Shown: positions 17,001 to 26,739 of the stretch, one piece after another
Position numbering within the stretch: the stretch's first letter is position 1
How the letters are laid out: each line of letters begins with the position of its first letter
Source: an uncultured Muribaculum sp.
GTDB taxonomy: Bacteria > Bacteroidota > Bacteroidia > Bacteroidales > Muribaculaceae
Direction of reading: 5' to 3'
Length of the DNA stretch: 64,000 nt
Assembly: GCA_910587665.1 (NCBI GenBank)
Contig: CAJUMZ010000008.1
Span: 58,661-122,660, forward strand
Program-made: the position numbers and the translations under genes
Notes under the pieces: model-generated
Told to the model about the DNA's origin: nothing
Database searches by the model: none
Seen by the model: only the letters and a program-made list of their open reading frames with translations

Positions 17001-17265
17001 CGTGGAGGCACATCCCGTTTGCTGGCCCGACGAACAAGGAGAAAACGTGCTTGACCTCATATCAAGCCATACCGTGGACCTGGTGATCAACATCCCCAAG
17101 AATCACACCAAGCGTGAACTTACTAACGGTTACCGCATACGCCGCTGGGCAATCGACCACAACATACCGTTGCTGACCAACGCCCGCCTCGCAAGCGCAT
17201 ATGTCAAGGCTTTCATCAACAAGCCGGTCGAAAAACTCGGTATCACCCCCTGGAAAGAATATTAA
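14065..17265 (+). CDS. carB: Carbamoyl-phosphate synthase large subunit
   Basis: 1066 residues, normal for CarB. Two homologous ATP-grasp halves are seen: the first begins GSGALKIGQAGEFDYSGSQA, the second GSGAYRIGSSVEFDWCSVNA, each followed by carboxyphosphate or carbamoyl-phosphate domain motifs (LIRPSYVLSGAAMNVCYD). The C-terminal 130 or so residues form the MGS-like allosteric domain (YATEGTAKFLNNNGVEAHPV). CarB makes carbamoyl phosphate for pyrimidine and arginine synthesis, using ammonia channelled from CarA. carA is not in the window. It has its own promoter and stands alone between the UbiA/HAD operon and the TPR regulator. Confidence 0.97.
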   Translation: MKKVLLLGSGALKIGQAGEFDYSGSQALKAMREEGISTVLINPNIATIQTSEGVADQVYFLPITPYFVEEVIKKERPDGILLAFGGQTALNCGTELYLNGTLEKYGVKVLGTSVEAIMITEDRDLFVKKLNEIDVKTPVSQAVESIDDAVEVAHRIGFPVMVRSGYALGGLGSGICTNDEEFRRHCESALAYSKQILVEESLKGWKEIEFEVIRDANDHCFTVVPMENFDPLGIHTGESIVVAPIVSLTPEQIKMLEDIATRVVRHIGIVGECNIQYAFNATTNDYRIIEINARLSRSSALASKASGYPLAFVAAKLALGYTLDQIGEMGTPNSAYVAPSVDYMIVKIPRWDLTKFVGVDREIGSSMKSVGEIMSIGKSFEEIIQKGLRMIGQGMHGFVGNNDLRFDDLDNALSHPTDLRIFAIAQALENGYTVERIEELTKIDKWFISRLENIVKYKSVLSQYNKIEELPADVLKEAKRLGFSDFQIARFVENPTGNMEAENLRVRAHRKQLGVTPCVRRINTVASEYPDLTNYLYVTYGANENAIRYDMNAGNNIVVLGSGAYRIGSSVEFDWCSVNAANTCRKLGYRSIMINYNPETVSTDYDMCDRLYFDELSFERVMDIIDLETPRGVIVSVGGQIPNNLAMKLYRRHVPVLGTSPVSIDRAENRHKFSAMLDQLGIDQPRWKEMTTEAEIDSFIEEVGFPVLIRPSYVLSGAAMNVCYDYDQMHRFLAQAAKVSKEYPVVVSEFLQNAKEIEFDAVARNGEIVEYAISEHIEYAGVHSGDATLVFPAQKIYMATARRIKRISAKIAKELNISGPFNIQYLAKDNDVKVIECNLRASRSFPFVSKVLKKNFIETATRIMLGEKVEKVDTSTFDIDYIGIKASQFSFARLHKADPVLGVDMSSTGEVGCLGKDFDEALLNAMISVGHHVPQGAVLVSSGDVRGKVDMLDACRMLADSGYKIYATEGTAKFLNNNGVEAHPVCWPDEQGENVLDLISSHTVDLVINIPKNHTKRELTNGYRIRRWAIDHNIPLLTNARLASAYVKAFINKPVEKLGITPWKEY

Positions 17266-17325
17266 ACACCATCTTCTCTACGGCGATTTAACGATCGGAT
17301 ATAGACGAAAGTCAAGGAAATTGAT

Positions 17326-17333
17326 TAAATTTG
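17326..17333 (+). promoter_or_regulatory. -7 box of the TPR/AraC regulator gene
   Basis: TAAATTTG, 24 nt before the ATG at 17358. No clear -33. Confidence 0.45.
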
Positions 17334-17357
17334 TCATGAATAACATCGTTTTATCCA

Positions 17358-18983
17358 ATGAAAATCGCTTCTGTCGGCAGAGAAATAATTGTCGCCGTGC
17401 TATTTTGCACGGCGGCAATCTCCTTTGCTGAAAACGGAATTGACTATAACCTGTTCCGCGAACAGTATGACCGACTGCCGCTTGCGGAGCTCACCGCCCG
17501 CGGCTGGAGCAACATCAAGAAAGAGCGGATAGACTCAGCCGCAGCATTTTATTCCATCGCCACATCACGATATTCCGAGTCCTTGTCACGGGATGAGATG
17601 GAAAGATGCGGCATTGCCTTTATCAATACCGGATACATATGGCTTTTCAAACGGTATAACGCCGAGCAAGCTTACCCCTGGCTTATAAAAGCGGCAGAAA
17701 TAGGCGAGCGCCATAACTTACCTCAGGTAAGAATCGGCGCCTATGACAATCTCGCAAAAGTCTACGCCGATTACAATAATTATCAAAAAGCCATGGAGCT
17801 GTACAAGAAAGCGTTTCACGAAGCCATAAACGAGCACTTCGACAGTGGTGTCACCATGACTTTCATCGACCTTGCGACAGCCGCCCGCAACAGTGGTCAC
17901 CTCAATGACATCGCCGAAGAGATAAAGGCACTTAACGACTACGATTTCGGTACGAGTCCGCTGTCAAGCTATTGCAAATATTTCGGCGCAGGGCTTGAAC
18001 ATCTTGTCGCCGGCGACGTGGATGACGCCGTCAGCATGCTTGAGGGGGGAGAGCGACTCCTTGACCCGGTGTACGAACGCGAGCGTTACCATACCAATCA
18101 CGTCATGTTTGAGGGTACGTCGCTCCTTGCCGCAGGAAATACCCGCAAAGCAATAGTAAAATTCCGGCTGGGAGAGGAACTGTCGGCAAAATACGGTCTT
18201 TCGGATGTCATGCAGACCGCTTGCAACGACCTCAGACAAGCCTATCGCACAATAGGCATGACTGATTCAGCCCATTATTATGAATATCGCGCCCTTCTGC
18301 TACGCGACTCACTATATACCATGAGCAAATATGACATCATCAAGGATATCGAGTCGGCTGCCGCACTGTCGGGACTACGCGATGACATACGCAAGTCACG
18401 CATAAGGGAAGAAAAGCAGCAGGCGCTCGCAATTGCCACGTCGGCAGGCGCGTTTGTGGCAATACTACTGCTTGCATGGGTATATATAAAAAACAGGAAA
18501 TTACACAGGACCAACAACGAACTTTACCGCAAAAATATGGAGGCGGCAGAACGCCGCATGATACCATGCCCGCCACGCGACACCAAACAGCAATCAAACA
18601 ATGATGACAAAATGCGCGACATACTCGAAAAAATCTATGATATTCTTGAAAACAGCACCGAGATATTCAGCCACGACTTTTCACTCGAGCGCATGGCATC
18701 GCTCGCGCAAGTGAAGCCACAGCAGGTATCGCAGGCAATCGGTGACCTTACAGGCAAAAATCTCAACACACTACTTGGAGAATATCGCGTCAGGGAAGCA
18801 TGCCGACGCCTTTCCGACACATCAACCTACGGCCGCTACACCATTGAATCCATTTCAGAGAGTGTCGGCTACCGGTCGAGGACACATTTTTCCCGCGTTT
18901 TCAAAACCGTGACAGGCATGACAACGACTGAGTTTATCCGACAGGCAAAAAATCAAAGTGGAAGACCCAAGGAACAAAACTAA
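17358..18983 (+). CDS. TPR sensor with transmembrane helix and C-terminal AraC-type DNA-binding domain
   Basis: 541 residues. A signal-like N-terminus (about 1-24) is followed by tetratricopeptide-type helices (about 35-330, e.g. YQKAMELYKKAF), then one transmembrane helix (about 367-385, TSAGAFVAILLLAWVYI), a linker, and an AraC-family helix-turn-helix (about 435-535; TIESISESVGYRSRTHFSRV). The layout implies a periplasmic TPR sensor and a cytoplasmic DNA-binding domain in one chain, a form common in Bacteroidetes. No kinase or receiver domain is present. It sits directly before two large secreted proteins and may control them, which is untested inference. The ligand is unknown. Confidence 0.85.
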   Translation: MKIASVGREIIVAVLFCTAAISFAENGIDYNLFREQYDRLPLAELTARGWSNIKKERIDSAAAFYSIATSRYSESLSRDEMERCGIAFINTGYIWLFKRYNAEQAYPWLIKAAEIGERHNLPQVRIGAYDNLAKVYADYNNYQKAMELYKKAFHEAINEHFDSGVTMTFIDLATAARNSGHLNDIAEEIKALNDYDFGTSPLSSYCKYFGAGLEHLVAGDVDDAVSMLEGGERLLDPVYERERYHTNHVMFEGTSLLAAGNTRKAIVKFRLGEELSAKYGLSDVMQTACNDLRQAYRTIGMTDSAHYYEYRALLLRDSLYTMSKYDIIKDIESAAALSGLRDDIRKSRIREEKQQALAIATSAGAFVAILLLAWVYIKNRKLHRTNNELYRKNMEAAERRMIPCPPRDTKQQSNNDDKMRDILEKIYDILENSTEIFSHDFSLERMASLAQVKPQQVSQAIGDLTGKNLNTLLGEYRVREACRRLSDTSTYGRYTIESISESVGYRSRTHFSRVFKTVTGMTTTEFIRQAKNQSGRPKEQN

Positions 18984-19067
18984 AGCAAAATGCCACAACA
19001 AATGTCTCAAATATAAATTTCAGACATATTTAAGACCTTTTTTATTTATATTTTATAGCTTACCGCT

Positions 19068-19075
19068 TAAATTTG
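19068..19075 (+). promoter_or_regulatory. -7 box of the 19140-25310 secreted-protein operon
   Basis: TAAATTTG in an AT-rich stretch, 64 nt before the ATG at 19140. No TTG at the usual spacing, so it may need an activator such as the neighbouring regulator. Confidence 0.45.
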
Positions 19076-19139
19076 TGAAAAATGCAATGCGGTAAATTCA
19101 AGAAAGCATATATTATCAAACCCATAAATAAACCAACGT

Positions 19140-20738
19140 ATGAAAAATTTTTACAAGCTTGCCATTCTGATCACCATGCTTGCCCTTGGTCCGACAGCGA
19201 GCGCGGCATGGAACTCCAATCTATCACAGAATCTGCTTATCTCAGAGAAAGGGATGCCCAACCAGTCCTATACCCTCTGCGCCGCCACACCCCAGGGTGA
19301 CATGTGGGTCTCCTGGCTGTCATGGGAAGGGATGAACGCTTACCTTAAGCTCCAGCTGCTTGACAAAGACGGTAACACGCTGCTCGAAGAGGGCGGAATC
19401 TACGTGTCAAAACACCCCACCCCGACATGGAGCAGCGGATACGACCTCAAGAGCACAGCCGACGGTGACGCGGTCATAATATACTGCGACAAGCGCAACG
19501 GCCAATGGCACGCATATCTCTATCGCGTGGGAAAAGACGGTGAGATGAAATGGGGCAAAAACGGCGTCGCCATAGTCGAAGCCGACAGCAAGGAAACATG
19601 CCTTGATCCCAAGCTCTGTGTAACAAAGTCGGGTAACATCCTCGCCGGATTCGGATCAATGCTTACCGGTGCCGACATGACTAAAATCTACAAGTTTAAC
19701 CCCGATGGAACACCTGCATGGGGCAGCTATATCTCAATTCCCGAGACCAACGCCACCTTTACATACAACATCACCGCGACGGGCGACGACTCGGCTTTCG
19801 TGAGCTATTTTACAGCCGGAGGCGAATATGAGATGATGAAATATACCGCCAACGGCGAACCGGCATGGGAAAACGTCGTGAAAATTGATGATTCCGGGCT
19901 TGTCTCCGTGACCACAGAGCCGAGCGTCGCAGTTGATAACAATGACGGCATACTCTTCGGCTGGAACAACAAGAGCGGACAATTCTCCACATCAGGATTT
20001 GCACAGCATTTTGACAAAAACGGCAAAAAACTCTGGCAGGACAATCTTGAAGTCGCAGAGGCTCCGCAGGTAGCCATTACCCCTGCCGGTGACTGCTACA
20101 TCGCCTACCGCATCAACATTCAGCAGAATGTCGCCCTATCTCGTATCACAGCCGACGGCAAGGAGCAGTGGACAGCCACAATGCTCGCCAACGACACCTA
20201 TAAGGCAAGCGTATATGGCACTATTCCATGCGCTGAAGGGATGATGGTCATATACCGCAACGCATCGGATTATGATGAGGCAGTAATCGAATATTCCGTC
20301 GTTGGCGAAAACGGCGTTACTTCCGCAATGAATGTAACGGTGAGCGACGCACCCGGAGACAAGGGGAAAGGTGACATCGCAGTGACTGAAAATCAAGTCT
20401 TGGTCGTATGGGAAGACAATGCCTCCAATAATAGCGGAGGTTGCATCTACGCCCAGAATATCGCTTTCAAGTCGGCTTCGATAGACGCCGTGATATCTCA
20501 AGCCGGAAAGGTATCAATCACCGGCGTCGGCAATTGCCTTACCTGCACATCAGACACCCCCTTTGACGGCGCAAGCCTGACCGTGACCGCCCTTGACGGG
20601 ACAACCCGCCTGACCTGCAAGCTTAATGACGGCGACACCACCGCAACCGTTCCTGTCGAAAATATAGGCAGCGGTATATATGCCGTGACCATTATTACAA
20701 GCTCAGGCACACACACCGAAAAAATAATGCTCAAATAA
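19140..20738 (+). CDS. Secreted beta-propeller-like protein with T9SS-type C-terminus
   Basis: 532 residues. Signal peptide about 1-22 (ends GPTASAA). The body holds recurring strand-turn units with DKDGNTLL, NPDGTPAW, TANGEPAW, DKNGKKLW and TADGKEQW, spaced as in a beta-propeller. The last 75 or so residues form a small beta-domain ending GIYAVTIITSSGTHTEKIMLK-like, the shape of a Por-secretion C-terminal signal. It is therefore probably exported by T9SS and shown on the surface. No catalytic motif is seen. A 12-nt gap separates it from the next secreted gene, so they form an operon. The function is not recognised. Confidence 0.75.
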   Translation: MKNFYKLAILITMLALGPTASAAWNSNLSQNLLISEKGMPNQSYTLCAATPQGDMWVSWLSWEGMNAYLKLQLLDKDGNTLLEEGGIYVSKHPTPTWSSGYDLKSTADGDAVIIYCDKRNGQWHAYLYRVGKDGEMKWGKNGVAIVEADSKETCLDPKLCVTKSGNILAGFGSMLTGADMTKIYKFNPDGTPAWGSYISIPETNATFTYNITATGDDSAFVSYFTAGGEYEMMKYTANGEPAWENVVKIDDSGLVSVTTEPSVAVDNNDGILFGWNNKSGQFSTSGFAQHFDKNGKKLWQDNLEVAEAPQVAITPAGDCYIAYRINIQQNVALSRITADGKEQWTATMLANDTYKASVYGTIPCAEGMMVIYRNASDYDEAVIEYSVVGENGVTSAMNVTVSDAPGDKGKGDIAVTENQVLVVWEDNASNNSGGCIYAQNIAFKSASIDAVISQAGKVSITGVGNCLTCTSDTPFDGASLTVTALDGTTRLTCKLNDGDTTATVPVENIGSGIYAVTIITSSGTHTEKIMLK

Positions 20739-20750
20739 TCAATCCTCTAT

Positions 20751-23700
20751 ATGAAAATTATTACATTTCTGTCTTGCTTGCTCGGCACTGCATTGACCGT
20801 ACAAGCTCAGTATTTTGGAAAAGTTGTCTATCTTGAGGGGTTTGATTCGGAAGAATTCAACTCAAGCTGGCAACAGACCGACGAGTCGGTCTCGGTGAAA
20901 ACGACTTGGAAAAGTGTAGAAAACAGCGACAAACCGTTTTCCCTGATTGACCCGACAAGTACAGCCTCGGCTGAATTAAGGTTCACCACCAGAGACACCC
21001 GCCTATCCCTTGTCTCCCCGACAATCGACCTCACCGACAAGTCAGGACTTCAGGTGGGCTTCTATGCCTATGACCTAAACTATTGTCTCAGCGGCGAAGA
21101 CTTCCGTTTCAGCGTGACCGGCGATGACGGGGCGACATGGCACGACCTTTTCTCCATGCAAAGAGACCAGTTCAGCACTATTTCAGTAAACGACTGGAAA
21201 CTGTATCGTTATAATCTTCCCGAAGAGTTTGAGGGGAAGCGGATCAAGTTGCGATTTTATCTTGATGCCTCACAAGGATGGGGTACGGTGCCCCGCGGAC
21301 TGCCGGGATATATCGACGGTCTGTTCATCTCCGAACGCCCCGAAGTAGACCCTGCGGCAACCGGCATAAACTTCTCTCAAAACGACCGACGCCCCACGAC
21401 CGACGCCTTCGGCACAGATGTACCGGTGGAGATCACTTTTCTCAACAACGGCACCGCCCCACTCTCCTCTGCGACCATATGGTATACCGTAAACGACGGT
21501 AGCCGTATCGAGGAGACATATTCCCCTGCGTCACCCCTCGAGCCTAAATCAAAGGCAGTCTACCGCTTCAAGAGCGGAGCCGACCTCTCCTTGGCCCGCG
21601 GTAATTTTTCCATCACTTGTGGAGTGGATGCCACCGGCGATCCGAACACAAGCGACAACACGATAACAGGATACGCTGAAAACCTGACAGCATCCATACC
21701 CTATATACCCGATTTTATCAACGAAGCCGATTATGACAGCTGGCAAACGGATGAAGCCGGCTACGCTTATTGGGAATATGACGACTGGGAATACTATTGG
21801 TATATCGAGCCGGAATACGAAAGAGGAGAAGTCGAGTCTTATCTGATATCAAGACCGGTATGGCTTGAAAAAGGGAAGACCTACCGCCTCCAGTTCAGTG
21901 CCATGACTGACGGAGACGAACCCAACCGAATGTCGATATACGCGTCAACAAGCGCCGATGCAAGCGACGGTACTGAGATATGGGACAGCCGGGATATAGG
22001 CCAGGATAACACCATCAATCAGACTGCAGTCTATGCCTGTGAGGCAACAGGGCCATGTTACTTCATCTTCAAGTGCTATAGCGAGGAAGGCACGGGAATG
22101 ATGATGTTGAAAGATATAGAAATCCACCGTCACGCCAATGTCGATGCAGCCATCGTCAGCATTGAAAGCCCGGAAGCCGACGCCTATACCTATTCAGCCG
22201 AAGAAACACTCGGCATTGTTATCGCCAACAAGGGTGCAAATACAATCGCGGCAGGAAACCTCGCGCTCAACTATACCATCGACGGAGAAAACAAGGTGAC
22301 CGAACGGCTCTCGTCGCCACTCGCATCGGGAGAAAGTATCCGTTTCACATTCCCCGGCAAGCTTGACCTGTCGGATCCGGGTCGTACCTACGAGCTTAAA
22401 GTGTGGAGTGAGCTTGCTGGCGACGAAGCATCCGACAATGACACTATCACTACCGGACTGACCTCAATTGTCACGAAAGCACCCTACATACCTGATTTTG
22501 GAACCTCCGCAGGAAGCCCGGAGGTTGGTTACTGGACAGTAAATGACCGTAACAATGACGGATATAAGTTCACGACAAATTATGACTCATCGCTTGACAC
22601 AAGAGTATTCTGCTTCGGCGGCGGTATGATCGGGACGACCATGGTCACAGTGCCTGCCGCCGACGAGCAATTGTTGTCAAGACCGATAAAGCTCGATGCC
22701 GGAAGCTATAAATTTGTATTTATGTCTACTGTAGGAGTTGACGGCGCAAGCATGCCCCTTGACGTAATCCTTTACAAGGAAACCGAAGGCTCTCTCGTGA
22801 AAGCCTCCGATATATGGAGCGGCGAAGTTGACAACCTCGGTGACAGGGAGACAGTAACCACACTTGACATCAAGGATGGCGGGATATACCGCATCGGTTT
22901 TGAGGTAGTATGTGACAAGCCGCTGAATTACAGGATATATCTTGGAGGCATACGCTTGACACCACTTTCTGGCATCGACCTCTCAATAGAAGAAATACTG
23001 CTTCCCACCGACCGCATTTCGTCAATCAACAGTATGCCGGTAGGAATTATTGTAAGAAATAACGGCACAGAAACCGCCACATCAATTTCCATCAAGGCGA
23101 CTTCGCCGTCATCAGGGACCACATCATGTACATTTGACAAGGCGGCACTCGAACCCGACGGCACCTACGAGATATATTTCCCGGAAGATATCGTATTCGA
23201 CTCCGCCACACACGACAGCGAGACCCTTACCGTAACGGTAGACGCCGACAATGACGGATATGATGCCAACAACACCGCTACGCGCATAATCAGCTATCGT
23301 GAAGCGGAGACCGTGCCTTACAATCCTGAGCCAAGCGTGGCAATGGATGAATGGATACTACTGAACCACAACCGCGACCTCTCAAGGTTCCGCAAGGATC
23401 TTACCTTAGGCAGAGGCTATCGTTACAGTTCCGACGGCTCCGTGACAGCCGGCGATATACTTGCCACCACAGGCATATCCCTGGAGAAAGACAAGGTATA
23501 CGCCATTACATTCAGCTATTATACAGGTAAAGATGCCCCCACGACCTTCCGTGTCTATGCGCTTGAGGCGGAAAGCGGCAAAAATAGTGAGATTGTTACC
23601 TTCCACGAGGAAGCACAAGCAAATATGACACAATGCCTGCAATACTTCAAGGTGCCGGCATCAGGAATATACAACATCTGCTTCAGCCCGGAAGGCAAAG

Positions 23701-25310
23701 CCACCTCACTGTTTGTATCCTCAATGCTCAAGATTGAAGAAGCGCAATCAGCCCCTGACTTGAAAATCAATGCCGTTAAACCGTCAATAACCGAAGGTGT
23801 GCTTGGCAGCAACGAGACGGTCGCCATAGAGTTTGTCAACGCCGGAAGCGTACCGTTACAAGGAGTCCCGGTATCGATAGAGATCGGCGAAAGGGTATAT
23901 CACGGAATATACTCACGCCATATCACCGTCGGCGATGACATACATTCAATAGAGTTGACCGGCATAGACATGGAGACACCGGCAGCCTATACGCTTAAGG
24001 CCGCAGTCCACGTAACCGCCGACGCCACCCCTGATGATAATGAGATGTCAATTACCGTCAACAGCCTTCCTGTTGTTGATGTAGCAGTTAAAGGAGCCGT
24101 ATCACCCGTATCAGGTGACCTCGGCGACAGTGAGACTGTTTCTGTCACAGTTGAAAACCTTGGTAAAGGTGACATTTCCGGAATAAAAATGTCATGTAGC
24201 GTTAATTTTGCCAATTATCCGGAGCCGGTTGTGCTGGAAGGATTGATTGACGAAGTTCTGCCGCAGGGAGAAAGTATGACTTACCGGTTCCCGGGTACGG
24301 TTGACATGTCGGAAGAGGGTGTTTATAGCCTTACCGTTACAGCAACCGTCGAAAAAGACATTGATATCGAAAATAATAGCTTGACCACCTCGATAAGCTC
24401 CAGCGGCAAGGGCCTTGATGCAGGCGTAAGCTCGATTAACAGCCCCGTCACAAGTGCGCTTGGTCCTAATGAACACATTGAGATTACCGTGACGAATTAT
24501 AGCGAAATCCCGCTATATAATGTATCGGTAAGGGTTAGCGTAAACCGTGATAATGTTACTGTAGCATCACTTGAAGGCGTAGTGACCGAAATTGCAGCCC
24601 TTAGCGACACCCGCTACACATTTAATGGAGACGTAGACATGCAGCAGCCGGGAGAATATGTAATCGAAGCGTACACCGTGTTGCCCCACGACGCCGACAG
24701 TGACAATGATGCATGTAAGACAATAGTTAAATGCCTTGGCAAAGATCTCGGCGTGACAGCCATATTGTCGCCTGTCAGCGGAATAAATCTTGGAGAAAGC
24801 GAAGTGACTGTGGAAATAACCAATTTTGGCGAAGCGCCTGTAAAAGATTTCCGTGTAAGCTATCAGATAGGCGCAATGCCACAGCTCGCGACAGTCAATG
24901 AAACTGTAGAACCGGGAGAAAAGCTCATCTTCACTTTCCCCACAAAATATGAATTCACCGCTTATCGTGAATACACAGTAACCGCAAGGACAATGCTTCC
25001 CGACGATCTCAACCCCGACAATGACGTTTATGAAGTCAAAATAAGCAATATGTCATCCGGCATGGAGAGTGTAACCGAAAAGGGATTCTCAATCACCCCC
25101 AATCCTTCCGACGGGAATATACATGTGGCATGCACCGGAGTTATTGACAATATCTGCATCTATAATGCGGCGGGGCAGATATCGGCACTGTTTACCGGCA
25201 TCGGAGAGACAGAAACCGACCTTTCCCTGAATCTTCCTACGGGTCATTACATTGTAATAGTTGACAGCAATGGAAGCCGCTACTTTGACCGTCTGATCAT
25301 AAGACGCTGA
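20751..25310 (+). CDS. Large secreted protein with jelly-roll and repeated CARDB-like domains, T9SS type A sorting domain
   Basis: 1519 residues. Signal peptide about 1-20 (ends VQAQ). Residues about 25-195 resemble a choice-of-anchor J/MAM-like jelly roll. Several CARDB-like Ig domains follow, with the recurring pattern of VTVENLGKGDISG, ITFLNNGTAPLSS and VEITNFGEAPVKDF, interleaved with more jelly-roll modules. The C-terminus has the classic T9SS type A signal: ITPNPSDGNIHV, then an I-Y-N-A-A-G-Q turn, then GHYIVIVDSNGSRYFDRLII. It is probably a surface adhesin or matrix protein. No enzyme motif is visible. It is co-transcribed with the preceding secreted gene and ends at a strong terminator (25341). 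Confidence 0.85.
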   Translation: MKIITFLSCLLGTALTVQAQYFGKVVYLEGFDSEEFNSSWQQTDESVSVKTTWKSVENSDKPFSLIDPTSTASAELRFTTRDTRLSLVSPTIDLTDKSGLQVGFYAYDLNYCLSGEDFRFSVTGDDGATWHDLFSMQRDQFSTISVNDWKLYRYNLPEEFEGKRIKLRFYLDASQGWGTVPRGLPGYIDGLFISERPEVDPAATGINFSQNDRRPTTDAFGTDVPVEITFLNNGTAPLSSATIWYTVNDGSRIEETYSPASPLEPKSKAVYRFKSGADLSLARGNFSITCGVDATGDPNTSDNTITGYAENLTASIPYIPDFINEADYDSWQTDEAGYAYWEYDDWEYYWYIEPEYERGEVESYLISRPVWLEKGKTYRLQFSAMTDGDEPNRMSIYASTSADASDGTEIWDSRDIGQDNTINQTAVYACEATGPCYFIFKCYSEEGTGMMMLKDIEIHRHANVDAAIVSIESPEADAYTYSAEETLGIVIANKGANTIAAGNLALNYTIDGENKVTERLSSPLASGESIRFTFPGKLDLSDPGRTYELKVWSELAGDEASDNDTITTGLTSIVTKAPYIPDFGTSAGSPEVGYWTVNDRNNDGYKFTTNYDSSLDTRVFCFGGGMIGTTMVTVPAADEQLLSRPIKLDAGSYKFVFMSTVGVDGASMPLDVILYKETEGSLVKASDIWSGEVDNLGDRETVTTLDIKDGGIYRIGFEVVCDKPLNYRIYLGGIRLTPLSGIDLSIEEILLPTDRISSINSMPVGIIVRNNGTETATSISIKATSPSSGTTSCTFDKAALEPDGTYEIYFPEDIVFDSATHDSETLTVTVDADNDGYDANNTATRIISYREAETVPYNPEPSVAMDEWILLNHNRDLSRFRKDLTLGRGYRYSSDGSVTAGDILATTGISLEKDKVYAITFSYYTGKDAPTTFRVYALEAESGKNSEIVTFHEEAQANMTQCLQYFKVPASGIYNICFSPEGKATSLFVSSMLKIEEAQSAPDLKINAVKPSITEGVLGSNETVAIEFVNAGSVPLQGVPVSIEIGERVYHGIYSRHITVGDDIHSIELTGIDMETPAAYTLKAAVHVTADATPDDNEMSITVNSLPVVDVAVKGAVSPVSGDLGDSETVSVTVENLGKGDISGIKMSCSVNFANYPEPVVLEGLIDEVLPQGESMTYRFPGTVDMSEEGVYSLTVTATVEKDIDIENNSLTTSISSSGKGLDAGVSSINSPVTSALGPNEHIEITVTNYSEIPLYNVSVRVSVNRDNVTVASLEGVVTEIAALSDTRYTFNGDVDMQQPGEYVIEAYTVLPHDADSDNDACKTIVKCLGKDLGVTAILSPVSGINLGESEVTVEITNFGEAPVKDFRVSYQIGAMPQLATVNETVEPGEKLIFTFPTKYEFTAYREYTVTARTMLPDDLNPDNDVYEVKISNMSSGMESVTEKGFSITPNPSDGNIHVACTGVIDNICIYNAAGQISALFTGIGETETDLSLNLPTGHYIVIVDSNGSRYFDRLIIRR

Positions 25311-25340
25311 GCCGACGGCAACATACCATAGGACCTGAAT

Positions 25341-25390
25341 TGTCGCTCCACGGAAGTAAATCTTTCCGCGGAGCGACATATTTATTGTTT
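25341..25390 (+). terminator. Terminator of the secreted-protein operon
   Basis: Nine-bp outer stem TGTCGCTCC/GGAGCGACA (25341-25378), one mismatch, then CGGAA/TTCCG around an 8-nt loop, followed by a T-rich run. It lies 31 nt after the stop at 25310. Confidence 0.8.
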
Positions 25391-25430
25391 TTTAACCCGA
25401 TTGGGCTGCGATTCTGCACCGATTCGGAAT

Positions 25431-25438
25431 TATCTTTG
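25431..25438 (+). promoter_or_regulatory. -7 box of recA
   Basis: TATCTTTG, 26 nt before the ATG at 25465. No canonical -33 and no recognisable LexA operator palindrome was found by eye. Confidence 0.45.
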
Positions 25439-25464
25439 CATAAAACATTAAAACGATAACAATC

Positions 25465-26661
25465 ATGGAAAAACCGAAGAAAACCGCTATAAAGAAGGGA
25501 GCGGCACCAGTCGACCCCAAGGCAGCCAAGAATGAGGCACTCGCCCAGGCTATGGCCAAGATAGAGAAGAACTACGGTCGTGGCGCGATAATGAAGCTCG
25601 GCGATGACCGCGTGGAAGACATAGAGGTGATACCTACCGGCTCAATCAGCCTTAACTACGCTCTCGGCGTGGGCGGCTATCCCCGCGGGCGTATCACCGA
25701 GATCTACGGTCCGGAGTCATCGGGAAAGACCACCCTCGCCATCCATGCGATAGCAGAGGCACAGAAGCGCGGAGGAATCGCGGCTATAATCGACGCGGAG
25801 CATGCCTTCGATCGTTTTTATGCCGAAAAACTCGGCGTTGACGTCGACAACCTGCTCATAGCCCAGCCCGACAACGGAGAGCAGGCACTTGAAATAACCG
25901 AACAGCTTATACGCTCGTCTGCGATCGACATTATCGTGGTCGATTCGGTGGCGGCACTTACCCCCAAAAGCGAAATCGACGGCGACATGGGCGACCGCAA
26001 CGTAGGCTTGCAAGCAAGACTCATGTCACAGGCAATGCGCAAGCTTACCGGCACTATCTCTCGCACTAATACATGCTGCATATTCATCAATCAGCTCCGA
26101 GACAAGATTGGTGTGATGTTCGGGCCGTCGGAAACAACCACCGGTGGAAACGCGCTTAAATTTTACGCCTCCGTGCGTGTGGATATCCGCTCGGCGACAT
26201 CAATCAAAGACGGCGATGACGTGCTCGGCCGCCACGCCAAGGTAAAAGTGGTGAAAAACAAGGTTGCACCCCCATTCAAGCGTGCCGAGTTTGACATAAT
26301 GTTCGGTGAAGGTATATCGCGCGCCGGAGAGATTCTTGACCTCGGTACCGAACTCGGAATCATCAACAAGAGCGGCTCGTGGTTCAGCTACGAAGGCTCA
26401 AAGCTCGCTCAGGGCAGCGTCGCCGCCAAACGCATGATAGCAGACAATCCCGAACTTGCCGAAGAGCTTGAGGCAAAAATAATGGAAGCCCTTAAATCAG
26501 GCGAGACAACAGGCTCGGCAAAGAAAGCCAAGCTAAAGAAGTCACCGTCGGAAAAATCGGAAGAGAAGCCCGACGAAGAGCGTGATGAGGAACTCGACGA
26601 CATCTCTGACAGCGATTTCCCCGACGATTTCTCCATCGACGAAGATGTCACCGAAGATTGA
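25465..26661 (+). CDS. recA: Recombinase RecA with long acidic C-terminal tail
   Basis: 398 residues, against about 350 in most bacteria. The core has Walker A GPESSGKT (82-89), the [16 protein letters not shown] segment and the DNA-binding loop 2 region near [16 protein letters not shown]. RecA forms filaments on single-stranded DNA, drives strand exchange and triggers the SOS response where LexA is present. The extra length is a charged tail after about residue 345: lysine-rich first ([13 protein letters not shown]), then strongly acidic ([18 protein letters not shown]). Acidic RecA tails are known to moderate DNA binding, but this one is unusually long. Confidence 0.97.
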   Translation: MEKPKKTAIKKGAAPVDPKAAKNEALAQAMAKIEKNYGRGAIMKLGDDRVEDIEVIPTGSISLNYALGVGGYPRGRITEIYGPESSGKTTLAIHAIAEAQKRGGIAAIIDAEHAFDRFYAEKLGVDVDNLLIAQPDNGEQALEITEQLIRSSAIDIIVVDSVAALTPKSEIDGDMGDRNVGLQARLMSQAMRKLTGTISRTNTCCIFINQLRDKIGVMFGPSETTTGGNALKFYASVRVDIRSATSIKDGDDVLGRHAKVKVVKNKVAPPFKRAEFDIMFGEGISRAGEILDLGTELGIINKSGSWFSYEGSKLAQGSVAAKRMIADNPELAEELEAKIMEALKSGETTGSAKKAKLKKSPSEKSEEKPDEERDEELDDISDSDFPDDFSIDEDVTED

Positions 26662-26684
26662 CACAAAACAATTGACACTTACCA

Positions 26685-26712
26685 CGGGAGGAGATAATCC
26701 TCCCGTTTTTTA
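26685..26712 (+). terminator. recA terminator
   Basis: Perfect 8-bp stem CGGGAGGA (26685-26692), loop GATAA, TCCTCCCG (26698-26705), followed by TTTTTTATT. Textbook rho-independent form, 23 nt after the recA stop. Confidence 0.9.
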
Positions 26713-26739
26713 TTACTTCCATAAAGACATATAGCTTGC

